From positions 68,292,946 to 68,356,945 of the forward strand of contig NC_079147.1 in NCBI RefSeq assembly GCF_945859685.1: 64,000 nucleotides of DNA, read 5' to 3'. The position numbers and the translations under genes are program-made. The stretch is from Eupeodes corollae (taxonomy: Eukaryota; Arthropoda; Insecta; Diptera; Syrphidae). Within the stretch, counting starts at the first letter, position 1, and every line of letters begins with the position of its first letter. Positions 44,136-55,650 of this stretch are shown here, in pieces. Under the pieces are notes generated by a model. That model ran no database searches, was not told the origin of the DNA, and saw only the letters and a list, made by a program, of their open reading frames with translations.

Positions 44136-46457
44136 GTATTTTAAACAGGCCAGCTGTGAAGTGAAACCCAAGTAGGTGAGGATTCAAAACCCACTGAATT
44201 TTTTATTCAAAGGTATACCTTAGTGCCATTATTCTTTTCCCACCATGGTATCGCAATATACATTAGGAGCAACATCGCTTATCAGTTTTTGCCACAATAC
44301 CTCTTACCCTGGTAAGTTCACTATTAGTATTGTATCTCCTATAGACACATCTGACCATTGTGTCATATCAGCAAATGTTTCGTGTAAGAACTCTCCAGTT
44401 AAAGAAAGAGCTCCTTAGAGAACCGTTTGGCAATACGAGAAATCCAACTAAGACGGTCTGAATAATTGTTTTAGGATCTTTAACTGGTCACTATTCTTCC
44501 TCGATAGTGCCGTTGACGCCAGCGCTGATGTGATAACAAGTTTAATTCTCCTGGAAATGAGAACTTTTATACCGAACAGGGTTAAAAGTATCAGACCCAA
44601 GGAAAACGCATGGTAAAGAGGTTATTAGGGTCAAGAAGGTAAGTTTCCGTTGTTTTAAAGCGAATTCAACTGAGGAAAACCGGAATAAGTTCAAGCAAGC
44701 CAAGAAGGCCTGCAACACCCATATTCGACGGACAAAATTACATAACCAAAAATGACGACAAAAAATACTGCAATGTCTCAAAGGCATTTAAGATTTTTGG
44801 TCATTTGTAAAAAAATATGAGGAATTCTTCCTCTTCCTCGGTTCCTACGCTCGTTGTTAATGACACTCCATTTGTTAGCCCTTTAGAGAAAGCAAATCTC
44901 TTTGCTAGGCAGTTCGCTGCCAATTTAACTGTGCCAGTGAGTTTTATGACTCCGCCTGTCATTGAACGCGTTAGTGGTTCTATGGGGCCAATCCTTTTTC
45001 GCACTCGTACTGTGGTGAGATTCCTAAAAGATCGTTTCATATACATATCCACTGGTCCGGATGACATCCACACTATTGTTCTGAGGAGGTGTTCTTCAAC
45101 GCCGGCAAACCACTGCGTACGCTTTTTCATCGGTCCTACTCCTTAGGTCTCGTTCCGATAAGATGGAAAACCGCATTTGTCCAGCCTATTCCCAAAAAAG
45201 GCGAATCTTCCTCACCCTATAATTACCGACCGATTGCACATACATTTCTTCTTTCCAAGGCTATGGAAACGCTGATTAATTATCAGCTCAAGAAATATTT
45301 TGAAGATCGAAAGATCCTTAATGACCGACAATACGGGTTTCGTAGCAATAGGTCCACAGGTGATCTCGTGCTTCATCTCACCGAACAGTGTATCAAATCT
45401 CTACATCGTTTTGGAGAAAGTAAGATTATTGCACTTGATATTTCAAAAACATTTGATAGGGTTTGGCATCAGGCTCTCTTATCGAAAATGCGTGCTTTCG
45501 AATTTTATGAATCCCTCCTTCATTGGATTAGTAATTGCCTTTTGAATCGTTCAATACAATCAGTATTGGATGGGTTCAGGTCTGAAAACCACAAAATAAA
45601 TGCTGGTGTGCCCCAGGGCTCTGTTCTATCTCCAACACTCTTTCTCATTTTGATGAATGATCTTCTGTCTGCAACTTTGAACCTTAATATTATTTTGCTG
45701 ACGATATACAAATCTCTCTTCTTCGGATGTGGAACCGCAACGACAAAATACGATAAGCTCATTAAATTCCGACCTATACACCATTGCACAATATGGAATA
45801 AAAAATCACGTGGAATTTAATGCTTCGAAAAGCCAGTGCTGTCTTGTATCGTTAAAGCGAGATATATCCCCTTGCATTATCCATAGATGTCACTTGCATC
45901 AAGGAGACTGAACGACGATCACAAACGCGATATCGCCAAAAATATTTGAAGACGTTTGGGTTTTCTAAGGCCATGCAAATAGTTTTTCTCCACCTCTGAT
46001 CTGGCTGTATAGTATAACTGCTTTAGTATGAATATAACTTCCATATCTGGGCTGGTACCCCTTCAATTTACTTAAGCTTCTTGGACAGTATTGAACGTAG
46101 AGCATTTAGATTGATTGGTGATGTTATAAGATCATTTTATGTCGCTTGAGTTGCATTCCTCCCATTAAACAATTCAACAGTAATACTCTTTATTCTAGAA
46201 ATGCTCATCAATATACCCTCGAGCCCAACTTCAGTCGTACTGTCAAGTACATTGAATCGTTACTTAGCCGTACTACGCGAATGTGGAATGCCTTGCCACA
46301 GTCTGTCATTTCCAGTCATTTCAATATTCAGGAATTCAAAACCAATGTGTACCGACACCTCCTTTTAACCCCTCTCTCCCTTTCCTGATGCTCACACTGT
46401 GTCTTAATAATTAGGGCAGTTTTATTCCCTTGATTGTACGCTTATTATAAAAAAAAA
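44136..46457 (+). mobile_element. LINE-D copy 1 (jockey-type), poly-A tailed
   Basis: It carries endonuclease remnants with a DHCVIS motif (about 44,350), then a pre-RT region, a reverse transcriptase (45089-45820), a C-terminal region ending in the frame 46146-46388, and an A-run at 46,449-46,458. It lies inside the Tc1-like element on the opposite strand. A poly-A end instead of a TAAG tail separates it from LINE-A/B. I could not identify an unambiguous target duplication. Confidence 0.82.
45089..45820 (+). pseudogene. LINE-D copy 1 reverse transcriptase
   Basis: This 243-codon open frame has KTAFVQPIPKKGES, NYRPIAHTFLLSKAMETLIN, QYGFRSNRSTGDLVLHLTEQ, KIIALDISKTFDRVWHQALL (catalytic Asp region, with T for A in KAFD) and INAGVPQGSVLSPTLFLILM. 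The YADD box has been lost to a frameshift near 45,690 (LTIYKS in its place). It belongs to the jockey-like group by the AGVPQGSVLSP and RPISLL-type blocks. The neighbouring frames before and after it (44817-45146, 46146-46388) are the same gene in other phases. Confidence 0.85.
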
Positions 46458-46469
46458 ACTATCCATTAT

Positions 46470-46850
46470 ACCATCATTTTGGTGAATCGGTAACTTTCCA
46501 TGCCCTGAAGAACATTCCAACACCATTACGTTAACTTTTTCGTGTTTTACAGTAGCTCTGGTGTTACGTGGATTGGCTGGTCTCCGAACACGACGCAAAC
46601 CATCGGAACCCTTGAAATTGAATTTGGACTAGTTCGGAAAGCGTGCGTGCCTCCATTTTCTAATGGTCCAGTGACGACATCACCATGAGGAAATTTTAAT
46701 CTCTCCAGCTTATTTTTGGTTGGAAAAAGGCTTATTACAGCTTTGAAAGATTTTAGTCCACCATCGACAACTCTTCTCCGAACTTTTCTCGTGCTGACGT
46801 TCAGGTCGAGTTGGGTTTTGTATATATCTTGATAATATAAACGGATCTTT
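46470..46850 (-). pseudogene. Tc1-like transposase, middle part
   Basis: The minus translation has helix-turn-helix-end remnants (NVSTRKVRRRVVD-type), then a stretch before the first catalytic Asp (an SKFNFKGSDGLRRVRRP-type block with NPRNTRATVKH changes) and GKLPIHQNDGIM near 46,470, equivalent to the GVGxLxFIDGIM segment. The order fits with the 43,890-44,135 piece once LINE-D is disregarded. It is decayed by stops. Confidence 0.72.
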
Positions 46851-46969
46851 TTTAATTAATTTTATTATAGCGAAATCCTGTCGTTTTGTTGTTCTTCTGC
46901 CTCCTCGATGAATGATTTAGAAGGACTTTTTGGATTTGGAAAATTGTATTAATTGGTAAATAATTGATT

Positions 46970-49790
46970 TTGGTATGGAATTGTGGCAAAGTTTCCTGAC
47001 TCTTCAGGATAGGTCACAGAGATTAGCACTCTGAACGTCATCCCACAATGGAAACCGAAACTACGCTTTGGATAATTAATGAAAACTCGTTGACGACTTT
47101 TGGATATTATACCCGGACCAATTTTGGTTTCTGGAATGTTAGGACGCTTCTAGATGCAGGAAGTGAAGCTCCGCACAATGCCAAATGCCTCCAATTAGAG
47201 AAAAAATGTATGCGGTACAGGATTGAGATCTTAGGGTTAATTGAAGTGCGATGGTTGTAACCGGGAAAATACAAGTCACCGACGTGTAACACTGTCCTGC
47301 ACTACTCTGTTCAAGCTCCTAGAACTGCTTGAGAAGCTCCTTACAAAACGGGTCGTGGGAGCTCCTGGAAAAAGGCTTATAATGGTGAGAGGTTCATTGA
47401 CTTCTGCAACGCCAATGGCCTTAAGATTGATGGCACCATGTTTAAACACAAACTGTGTCATAAAATTAGCTGGGTGTCGACGGACAGCAAGCGTCTTCCA
47501 ACAAAATTGACCACTTCGCGATTAGTCGACGCTTTAGAAACAGTCTTTTAGATGTCCGAAACAGAAGAGGAGCATATATGGGACTTGTCCGTGACCACAA
47601 CTTAATGATAGCTACCCTAAGAATGCTTACAGTTACAGTTCAAAGCTTCAACGGTATAACACGAGCTCCCAAATTCAACATTGCTAGACTTAAAGATCCC
47701 ACGACCCGTAAACAACAATTCAGGGACCACCTGTATCATGAAATGAGAACGATAAGCAGCACAGTACATGACGACATCGAACACCATTAGAATGCTGTGA
47801 AAAAAGGTTTTCATTTCAGGTGCTGACAGAATAATCGGTTAGAAAGACAGAAGCAACAACACCTGGCTTGCAGAAGAATCTTGGGCAAGGATCAACTAAC
47901 GCAAACTGTTAAGGGGAAACTGCTGGACAAGGGGAAGAAAGAAATGTGCTGGATTCCTCGTATCACATGACAGAGAGAGAGGTTCACCGCAGTATGCCCC
48001 GCGACAAGCGTAACTACATCAACGCATTGGTTCAAGAAGTAGAAGATCTGTATATAGGTGTGTCAGCAGGACCGTTTAAAGAACAACCAATGAGCTGACA
48101 GGTGCACACAGCTCAAACAAGCACCTGGCAAAAGAAGTAGACGGTACTCTGCTAAGTCCGGTGTAGGAACAAGTCAGAAGGTGGAAAGAAGACTTTTCCT
48201 CGGTTTTAAACGGAGTGTTTGCAAACAACGTGCAGCCGATACCTTCTGAAGCTCCTTAAGAAACTAATCAATGAATCCGCACAGCACCTTCTAGTAAAGA
48301 TGAGATAGTTGCCGCAATTTAAGCACTTAAGAACAGCAAAGCGATGGGACCTGATGAAATTCGCGCAGAGCTTTTACAAACAGTGCCAACGTCATCAAGC
48401 GAACTGCTTCATCCTTTCATTAAAGAAGCCTGAACCACCGAAAGCTTCCCCGATGAGTGGAAGAAGGGAATTATCGTTAAGCTCCCAAAAAAAGTGCACA
48501 GAGTAGAGAGGAACTTGCGTTCTACCAGCTGTTGCCAAAATAGCAGCAAAAGTTATACTAGAACGCATCAGAGAACACCTGAAGGCCACACTCGATGCCG
48601 AACAAGCAGCATTCCGAGCTGGATCCTCCTGTATTGATCATATTAACACCCTGCGGATCATTATTGAACAGTGCGTTGAATATCAATGACCACTACACCG
48701 GCTGTTCATCGACTTCGAGAAGGCTTTTGATAGCGTTAAGAGGGAGAACATCTGGTTACCTTTGCGGAAGAGAGGCATCCCATAAAAACTAATAGCCTAA
48801 TAGGCAACAAGTGTCATGTTCTGCACGATGGTAGGTTGTCAGAGAATTTTGAAGTCCGTGACGGAGTCAGACAGGGCAGTATTCTGTCGCGATGTAATGC
48901 GCCTAGTTTTTCAGATAGCGGAGGGATTTAATGAACTTTGACATCCTATTTAATGCACTTGGATTACGCGGACGATGTTTTCTTACTCTCTCGTAGGATC
49001 ATGGATCTCCGTCAAATGACAACAAGTGTGGGGCAAGAAGCAAAAGTTCTGGGGCTGAAAATTAATACCGGCAAACTAAAAATAATCAGCCTCGGAACCC
49101 GACCATCCTCTCAAACAAATATCTCCTCGCAACTGATGGAAAAAGTGGAGAGCTTTTAATACCCTATACGTAAAGTCTCCATCGAAGGTGGAACCGAACA
49201 AGACGTCATCATTCTGCATTGGCAAAGCAAAAGAGATATTCGATATGCTGCCGAAAATTTGGAGTAATAACTCTATCAGCTTAAGAAAAAAGCAACGACT
49301 GTTTCGCACAAATGTCGAATATCTGTTTCTTAATGGAAACAGCACCTGGAAGGTTACTTCAGCCATTATAAGAAAGCTGCAAACCTTCGTAAATAGATGT
49401 CTTCACAACATCCTTAGAATTTTCTGGCCAAACCGTATATCAGATGAGGTACTTCATAGAAGAACACATCAGTAACCTATAGCCTGTATTATACGACGGC
49501 GTTAGTGGCAATAGATTGGACATACGGTTTGAAAAGGTAACGACTGCATTGCAGGCCAAGCCAAGTGGAATCCAATCACACAAGAAGGAAGAAGAGCTGG
49601 ACGACCGAGAAGCACATGGATGGCGCAGGACAGTTCAGACGGAATCAGCGTCACTAGGCAAAAGTTGGAGGGAGCAAAAACACATCTCCGGAAACTGCAC
49701 GCGATATGGTGCTAAGGCGTAGTAAGGCCCTATACCCCTTAAAGGGTTGTCAACGGACTAAACAGGCCTGAGGACCTTTTGTAGTTAACG
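46970..49790 (+). mobile_element. LINE-R, decayed endonuclease/RT LINE
   Basis: Its endonuclease starts with NFGFWNVRTLLDAGSE and EILGLIEVRWL (47,048-47,260), the type often labelled 'craniofacial development protein 2-like' in insect annotation. Later blocks are LKNSKAMGPDEI-like (about 48,330), LFIDFEKAFDSVKRENIWL (about 48,700), VRDGVRQGSILS (about 48,855), LDYADDVFLLSRRIMD (48,956-49,000; YADD intact) and LGLKINTGKLKII. A C-terminal region with WPNRISDEVLHRRTHQ ends near 49,700. Many stops. It is inserted in the Tc1-like element. Confidence 0.8.
48300..49160 (+). pseudogene. LINE-R reverse transcriptase
   Basis: Read across three frames, the order of non-LTR reverse-transcriptase blocks is complete: a GPDEI-type block, EWKKGIIVKLPKK, LPAVAKIAAKVILERI, EQAAFRAGSSCIDHI, LFIDFEKAFDSV (catalytic Asp), VRDGVRQGSILS and YADD. 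The frame 48938-49159 holds the catalytic YADD and is the longest clean part. Frameshifts near 48,380, 48,690 and 48,890 inactivate it. Confidence 0.78.
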
Positions 49791-49934
49791 TAGTAACTTT
49801 TCTCTATTAATATGACAAAGAGAGAACAAAACTATATTCTTATTTAGAAGTAAAATTAGCATGATTTGTTTAAGTTTAAGAATGACTCAAAGATGGAGGT
49901 AGTTTTAGTTGCTAATATTTTGGCCAACACTGTA

Positions 49935-51585
49935 TATCTTCTATACGCTGCTTTTTAGGTACCTTCTACAAATACTAGGACCTATTCCTGCTGCGCTCCA
50001 TATCACTGTATCCTTTTTACATTTTTATCCTCAAATTATTTTTTGCCCCCAACAACCGTTCCCTTATTTCGTTTCTTTTTCTTCCGGGCTAGATTGTAGG
50101 AAAACGTAGAACGGAAAGGCATCAGAACAACAAAAAAAAGAAGTAAAAAAAGAAAATACACAAAAAATAATCAGAAAAAGAACCAAAGAAAAAAACGAGT
50201 CTTGAAAATAGAGTCCTTTTGCTTTTACTCCTTTTAAAAGGTGCAATATTCTCTTATCAATTTATCCCTGAAGGGATATTTCCATCAGGACATAGGAAAA
50301 TTCAATTTCAAATGAATAGCTAGAAAAAAAAATGGAGAAAGAAAAAGTAAAGCTTCCCATACACATAAAAATAACAAATAACAACAACAACAAACACTCT
50401 ATAGTAATAGCTCTGATGCCTATGACGCTTGCTTCGGCTTCGGCGTCTACTTCAGCCTCGACTTGGGCTTGATAGTAGCAGTAGGTATTGTTAAGTAAGA
50501 ATATGTATGATGACAGTGACAACCGACCGAACGACCGACGTGACGACTAAAGGCAGCCAGGGCCAACAACGCCAGCAGCGCCAGTGACGATGACGACGAC
50601 GCGACGCAAAGAAAGATGAACCATTCATACTCAAAAGGACGAAAAGAGCAATTGAGTTCTCATTCCATATACAGAAGCGAAGCTCCCCCCCCCCTTTTCC
50701 ACATCTTACTCGTACTTCAATGACAACAAACGATGAAAGAGGATAAAAAATCGCTTAACTAACTAAATCAAATATAAACACTATTTTGTTTGGACCCGGC
50801 CGGCTTCTTTTCCGTCCTTTCCAACGTCGTCGTCGTCGTCACTCCGTGAAGCTATCATCACATCGAAATTAAATTTCTTGTTAAAGCTCAATGGGTTGGG
50901 TTGTTCTTCAGTTGGGTTGAGTTTTGAAGGCAAGTATAGGACTACCAGCAAAGATTCATCCGAATGCCCATTCAACTGACAGTCTTATTATGCAAATCAG
51001 CAAGGACATTGTCAAAAAATCGGTGGCATGTTGTCTGTATAGAGGGATACGTAACGTGGCCCTCGTGTCGGAGCGTATTTAAGTATATACCTACTTGACT
51101 TGGTCGGTGTAGCATAGTATCTACGATACAGGACGAAGAGCATTACATAAATAGATACGTTGTTGTTTGTTCGCATTAAGCTTTTGTTTGATTCCAAGAA
51201 AATAGACACAAATTAGATTTGAAAAGTTATTTTCAGTTGTTTGTTTTCGTTTTTGGTAATTTATTTATTTTTGTGTGTGTCATCTCAGCTGGACTTTTGG
51301 AATATTGATGGAGGAGGTGCTTATTGAACTTATATAAGTTTTAAGTTTACTTAAAGTTTGAATTCATAGATTTTTAAGCTACTTATGAATTTGTTTAATA
51401 TCAACAACGTGCCATATTCGTCGTTAAGTCTGAAAAACAAACTGGACGAAGGTTCTTAAGAAATTAGTTTGTCACAGAATCACAAGTAAAAATAATAATA
51501 AATACGCTCGAAATTTATATGAGAACACGTGTGTAACAAGTTGAACTTGAAAATTTATATTTTTGGCGAGAATTAGCTTTTTTTT
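49935..51585. other. Unassigned DNA with GAC-rich simple repeats
   Basis: There is no recognisable gene. It contains a 'gcttcggcttcggcgtctac' run at about 50,430, GACGACGACG-type runs at about 50,580-50,600 and 50,825-50,840, a poly-C run at about 50,686-50,694, and A-rich tracts. Local GC content near 50,510-50,620 is higher than around it. Confidence 0.5.
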
Positions 51586-51589
51586 CAAA

Positions 51590-52155
51590 TTTGTTAATGG
51601 GTATGGCAAGTGTCTTGTTGGTAAAGCCTAGTACATACTTGTGAACCATCTCGTGAACCCATACAAATTTCAGTTTTTGGTTCACCCGTGAACTTGCTCG
51701 TGAAGCTGAGTGGAGAACAAAGTGGAGAGTTTTCGTTCACGGGCAATTCACGTGCAAAATGTACGGGAACTGTTGATGAAGCTTTGACATTTGGTTTGTT
51801 CATGTTCACAACGTGTACTCACAAGTGTGTACCAGGGAGCAATGTCAAAAGTTCACTTTCTCCACTGGCGAACGTTCACTTCACGAGGAAGTATGTACTA
51901 GGCTTAAGTGCGTTCGAGGTCTTGGGTTTAATTACTGCCTTTGCGAGATATAATTTTTGTGTAATGGGTGCTTCCTCTTGCGATTAATCGACAAATTTTC
52001 AAAGAGTAATTCTTGTAATGAAAAGCCCTTTGGATTAGGCTTAAAAGTGTATGTCCCCTCCATCTCTGACAACATTTCTTGCATACAGGAATGGTTGTTA
52101 GCTGTAAGTCATTAGGCCCTTGTTCTTTGCGGACTGTTGCGCGACGAAATTTATT
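51590..52155 (+). mobile_element. tRNA-derived SINE copy 2 (contains a MITE)
   Basis: The head (about 51,590-51,624 and 51,908-51,945) has a TGGCAAGTG box-A-like piece and a degenerate box B (GGTTTAATTAC). The body matches SINE copy 1. The tail 'attaggcccttgttc' and 'ggactgttgcgc' (52,112-52,144) resembles the LINE-A 3' end. A 280-bp MITE interrupts the head. Family E starts a few bases after the tail. Confidence 0.75.
51625..51904. mobile_element. 280-bp MITE with TAA target duplication
   Basis: The ends AGCCTAGTACATACTT...AAGTATGTACTAGGCT are perfect 16-bp inverted repeats, and imperfect pairing continues inward (GTGAAC/GTTCAC). TAA flanks both sides (51,622-51,624 and 51,905-51,907). A 3-bp TWA duplication fits PIF/Harbinger-type MITEs, but the TIR does not begin with the GGG/GGC usual for that group, so the superfamily is tentative. 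It is non-coding; the 51,688-51,987 open frame is incidental. Confidence 0.88.
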
Positions 52156-52160
52156 AACTT

Positions 52161-53598
52161 AGGAAGTTATTGTAATGGGTCCGATTTGTCAAATTGAAAA
52201 TTTTAAACTTTCTCTCTATCAAGGTCTCCAGAGTCGAAACAAAAGATTTTTAGAAAGATGTCTGTGCGTGCGTGTGAACGTACGTTCGTACTTTTGCGAC
52301 GTTTTTTCGTCATCCATAGCTCAAGAACCAGAACCATAGCTCAAGAAGGTGAACATTTTGGTAAACCCTAAATATGTCACGAGCCAATGACGTAAGAGAC
52401 TTGAATTAAATTTTATATTATATATTGTTACGTAATGCCAAGCGGTATATTTTTGGAGAAAATCCAATCAACGTTTTTTTTATTAATCAAAACAACTGAC
52501 AAAAAAAAATTTTTCAGCTCGAAAATTTTACGATTACAAAACGATTTTATCTCCAAAACAGTTGTGTGCAATGAAAAATAACGTTTTTAACATCCCCTAA
52601 AATTTTTAGAAAAATCTAACAGTTTTTTTTATAAAAAATAAAAACCTACAAAAAACATTACTCGAAGTTGCTAAAAATTAAATTTCGACACAAATATCTT
52701 TAAAAAAAAAATTAAGATTATGGCTTAAGGCTTATTTCATGTTATAGGAAATACTATTTTCAACATTCGGTACAATTTTGAGAAAAATTGAACGAACAGT
52801 TTTCTTTACAAGAAACAAAAACTATAAAGAAAATTTAACAAAAGTTTGCCAAAAATAATTTTCGACACAAATATCTTTTCAAAACTTTGCGATAATATCT
52901 TTAAACTATTCTCACCTTAAAAATATATTGTTGTCAACATTCAGTAAAATTTTGAGATAAATCCAAACAGTTTCTTACAAAAAACTAAAAACCTCAACAA
53001 AATTTACTCAAAGTTGGTAAAAATTTATTTTCGGATCATATATCTTTTCAAAACTTTAAAATATTGGCTTTAAACTACTTTTATCTTTTAAAAAATATTG
53101 TTGTCAACATTCAGTTAAATTTTGAGAATAATCTAATTGAAAAATTTTACAAAAAATAAAAACCTTAGAAAAAAACACTAAAACTTGGTAAAAAATTACT
53201 TTCCACTCAAATAGCTTTTCAAAATTTTAAAATATTGTCTTCAAACTTTTTTTTTATTTTACAAAAAATATTTTTTCCGATATTCAGTAGTTTTTGTTTT
53301 TTTTTTTTTTTGAAAATCCAACAGTCCGTTTTTTTATACAAAAATAAAAAAAATAGTACGCAAATTTGGTAAAATTTGAAGTTCGGTTCTTGATATCTCT
53401 AAAAATAATTTCATTCATTCAATTTATAAAAATTTAAGAATTGCTACTGCAATTGGTAAACTATTTCTATATATGAAAAATATTTTTAAGAAAAATTCAA
53501 CTGACAACTTTTTTAGGCCAACACGAAAACATACAACCTTTTAAGCAAGACAAATAGACAGACAGGATGGGAAGTTATCAATGTGGGTCGCATCTAAG
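52161..53598 (+). repeat. Family E AT-rich tandem-monomer element (E1)
   Basis: It runs from GGAAGTTATTGTAATGGG (52,162) to GGAAGTTATCAATGTGGG (53,570-53,587), so its two ends carry related sequence in the same orientation. Between them are repeated monomers marked by TTCGACACAAATATC or similar near 52,684, 52,861, 53,031 and 53,202, spaced 170-177 bp. A short 'gtgcgtgcgtgtgaacgtac' stretch lies at 52,265. No protein is encoded. An inverted copy is at 56714-58466. Confidence 0.85.
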
Positions 53599-55650
53599 CC
53601 TATTATTTTTCTTGGCACGCGTCCTGATTTCTATAACACAACCACGAACAAAACCACGACGAAGAATAGAACCTAGAACGTAAAGAAGGTCGTAGAAAAA
53701 TTTAGCACATTCAGCACGTATGATGCTGATATCTCCGGTCACTCAGCTTAGGGTGGGTTCAGAGAATAAATTGAAAACCTTTTTGAGATGATATCGTAGG
53801 TGATCAATTCAAATTGATCAGAATATAAAAATGTCGGTGACCACAGGGGTGTCTATCCTGAAATTGAGAAATAGGGCGCCAGCAATTTTGCAAACCTTCG
53901 GAGCGAAACCGACGGTGAAAGAAGTTTCAATAAAATATTAAGTCTTGGAATTAATTTTCAAAATATTTGTTATTAAGTAAAATGCCTGGGAAACCTTGCA
54001 ATTACGTAGGTCTAAAACCCAGGATCTTTTAAACAAAGAAACAAATCGTTATTCAAGAAAAGATAAGATGGACCGGTAACGTTTAGTCCCGAAAAAAAAA
54101 TGTTAACAGTTTTATTTTAAGCGGGTCACGAGTTCCGTAATTTTCGGAAATAAAGCGAACAGCCAAAGCCAAACAATAATTTTTTCGAACAATGCTTGAC
54201 AACGAGATAATGTGATTCAACGGAAATAATTTTTAATCAAATAAACCAAACTATTATACTTAGCTTATTTCTCCTGAGAGATTTCCCTTCCTTCCTTAAC
54301 CAATTTTCCTTCTCTTCTTTTCCTCTCCTGTATCTCAAAGAGTATATTCCACCAAATCTCCAAAATTATTCTCTTTTTTTCAAATTTCCAAAACACTTCC
54401 TCAAATTAAATTTTTTTTTCCAACCAGATTTCTATCTTCCAAAATTACTTTTCTTTCGATCTATTCGATTTCGTAGTTTAAAAAAAGTGAGTTCCCAGGC
54501 TTTTTCCAAGCCTGGCTGAATCCTTTTTCTTCAAAAACCCAGTGCTTTCAGCAACTCAGTGACTTGGGTTTCGGTCGCGTCATTTTTTTCAGCAACGCTC
54601 AGCTTGTTTGCGTGAGTGTGCCAACACAGTTGCAAACCCAGTAGTCTTCTCTTACTCGCACTTTAATCTCCCCAGCTTAATGCAAGTCACCCCTGAATTC
54701 GCGCCGCTTTACTCTGACTTGTAGAGTGCGGGAATGCAGTGGGTGCGTTCAGCCACCTAACATCCCGATTCAATTTTGAATGATAGAAAAACCTTGGAAC
54801 TCAAGAAAATTGATTGTTCACACTTTGCATTTTTCCCCACCGATATTTCCCAGCAAAACAAATATAATTGTGGAAACTTGATGGAAATTAGTAAGTTTCG
54901 ATTAATAACAATTGTGGGAAGAGAAATGTGGCAGAAGTTCGCTACACGCGTTTTAAAGTTATTTCGTTTGACTTTCGCGCAGATTTGGGGAAATAGGGAC
55001 TTACGTTATCGTTCCATCTTGTACATTTAAGTATAATGAGTGTGTAAAAGTTGGGCTTGAAGCCATTCTCCCATGGAGTAACTTCGGCATTCGGAGACCA
55101 AGTGTCGACAGTGCCAATTTTGGTTTACTGGAGGCAGACCATCCGTCTGACACTTATGGTGGTAATTATGCTCATTCTTTGGGGACTGGCTGTCACCCGT
55201 TATGTATGTAAAATCGACATCAATGAGTATGTTTCTTTCCAAAGTACTGAGCGAGTGAACCGATGGCTGATGGACCATGGCTGCCCCTCTCTCTCAGTAG
55301 ATTGTAGGAAACACCTGTAGGAATGGAGGAGGGAGGAACAAGTATTTGGATGACGGAGAGAATGGTTCTTGTCGCGGTAATTTTTACGTGACAAATTTCG
55401 GGCGAGCAAAAAATCCATGTTCGAAAGATTTCCCTAATTGGGAGCACTCAGTTCGGGCGGAATGAAGTGTCATTTGGCGCTTTAATTTCCACTTATTTTT
55501 AAGAGGTGAACAGATTGAGCTGGAAGAGTTAAAATATTGAAATGATGAGACAAGAAAGAAAAAATTGAAAGTTGAAGTTTTTGTTGTGCCTTTATGAATT
55601 ACCGTTTTTTTATACTTTTATTTTATTTATTAACTCAACCTGTGAATTTA
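53599..55650. other. Unassigned DNA
   Basis: I see no recognised gene or repeat. Composition is mixed. The 55,051-55,320 frame and its antisense partners have no recognisable domain. A GC-richer patch with several 'caactcagtgacttgggttt'-like segments lies at about 54,550-54,760. Confidence 0.45.

Larger units (their letters stand above)
43684..49932 (-). mobile_element. Tc1-like DNA transposon, opened by two LINE insertions
   Basis: The left end CAGTATTGGACAAAAT and the reverse complement of the right end CAGTGTTGGCCAAAAT agree at 14 of 16 bases. Both ends are flanked by TA (43,682-43,683 and 49,933-49,934), the Tc1/mariner target. Transposase remnants on the minus strand lie at 46,470-46,850 and 43,890-44,135 in the right order. 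LINE-D (about 44,136-46,457) and LINE-R (about 46,970-49,790) fill the gaps. Without them the element would be about 1.1-1.2 kb, slightly short for a Tc1-like element, so some sequence is also lost. Confidence 0.8.

Noticed and set aside
46440..46475. Target duplication around LINE-D within the Tc1-like element
   Set aside because: The bases after the A-run (CTATCCATTATA) have no convincing match at the left border near 44,136; decay prevents a call.
55051..55320. 89-codon frame with a hydrophobic stretch (TLMVVIMLILWGLAV)
   Set aside because: A single membrane-like segment occurs readily in T-rich DNA; overlapping antisense frames are also open and there is no family resemblance.
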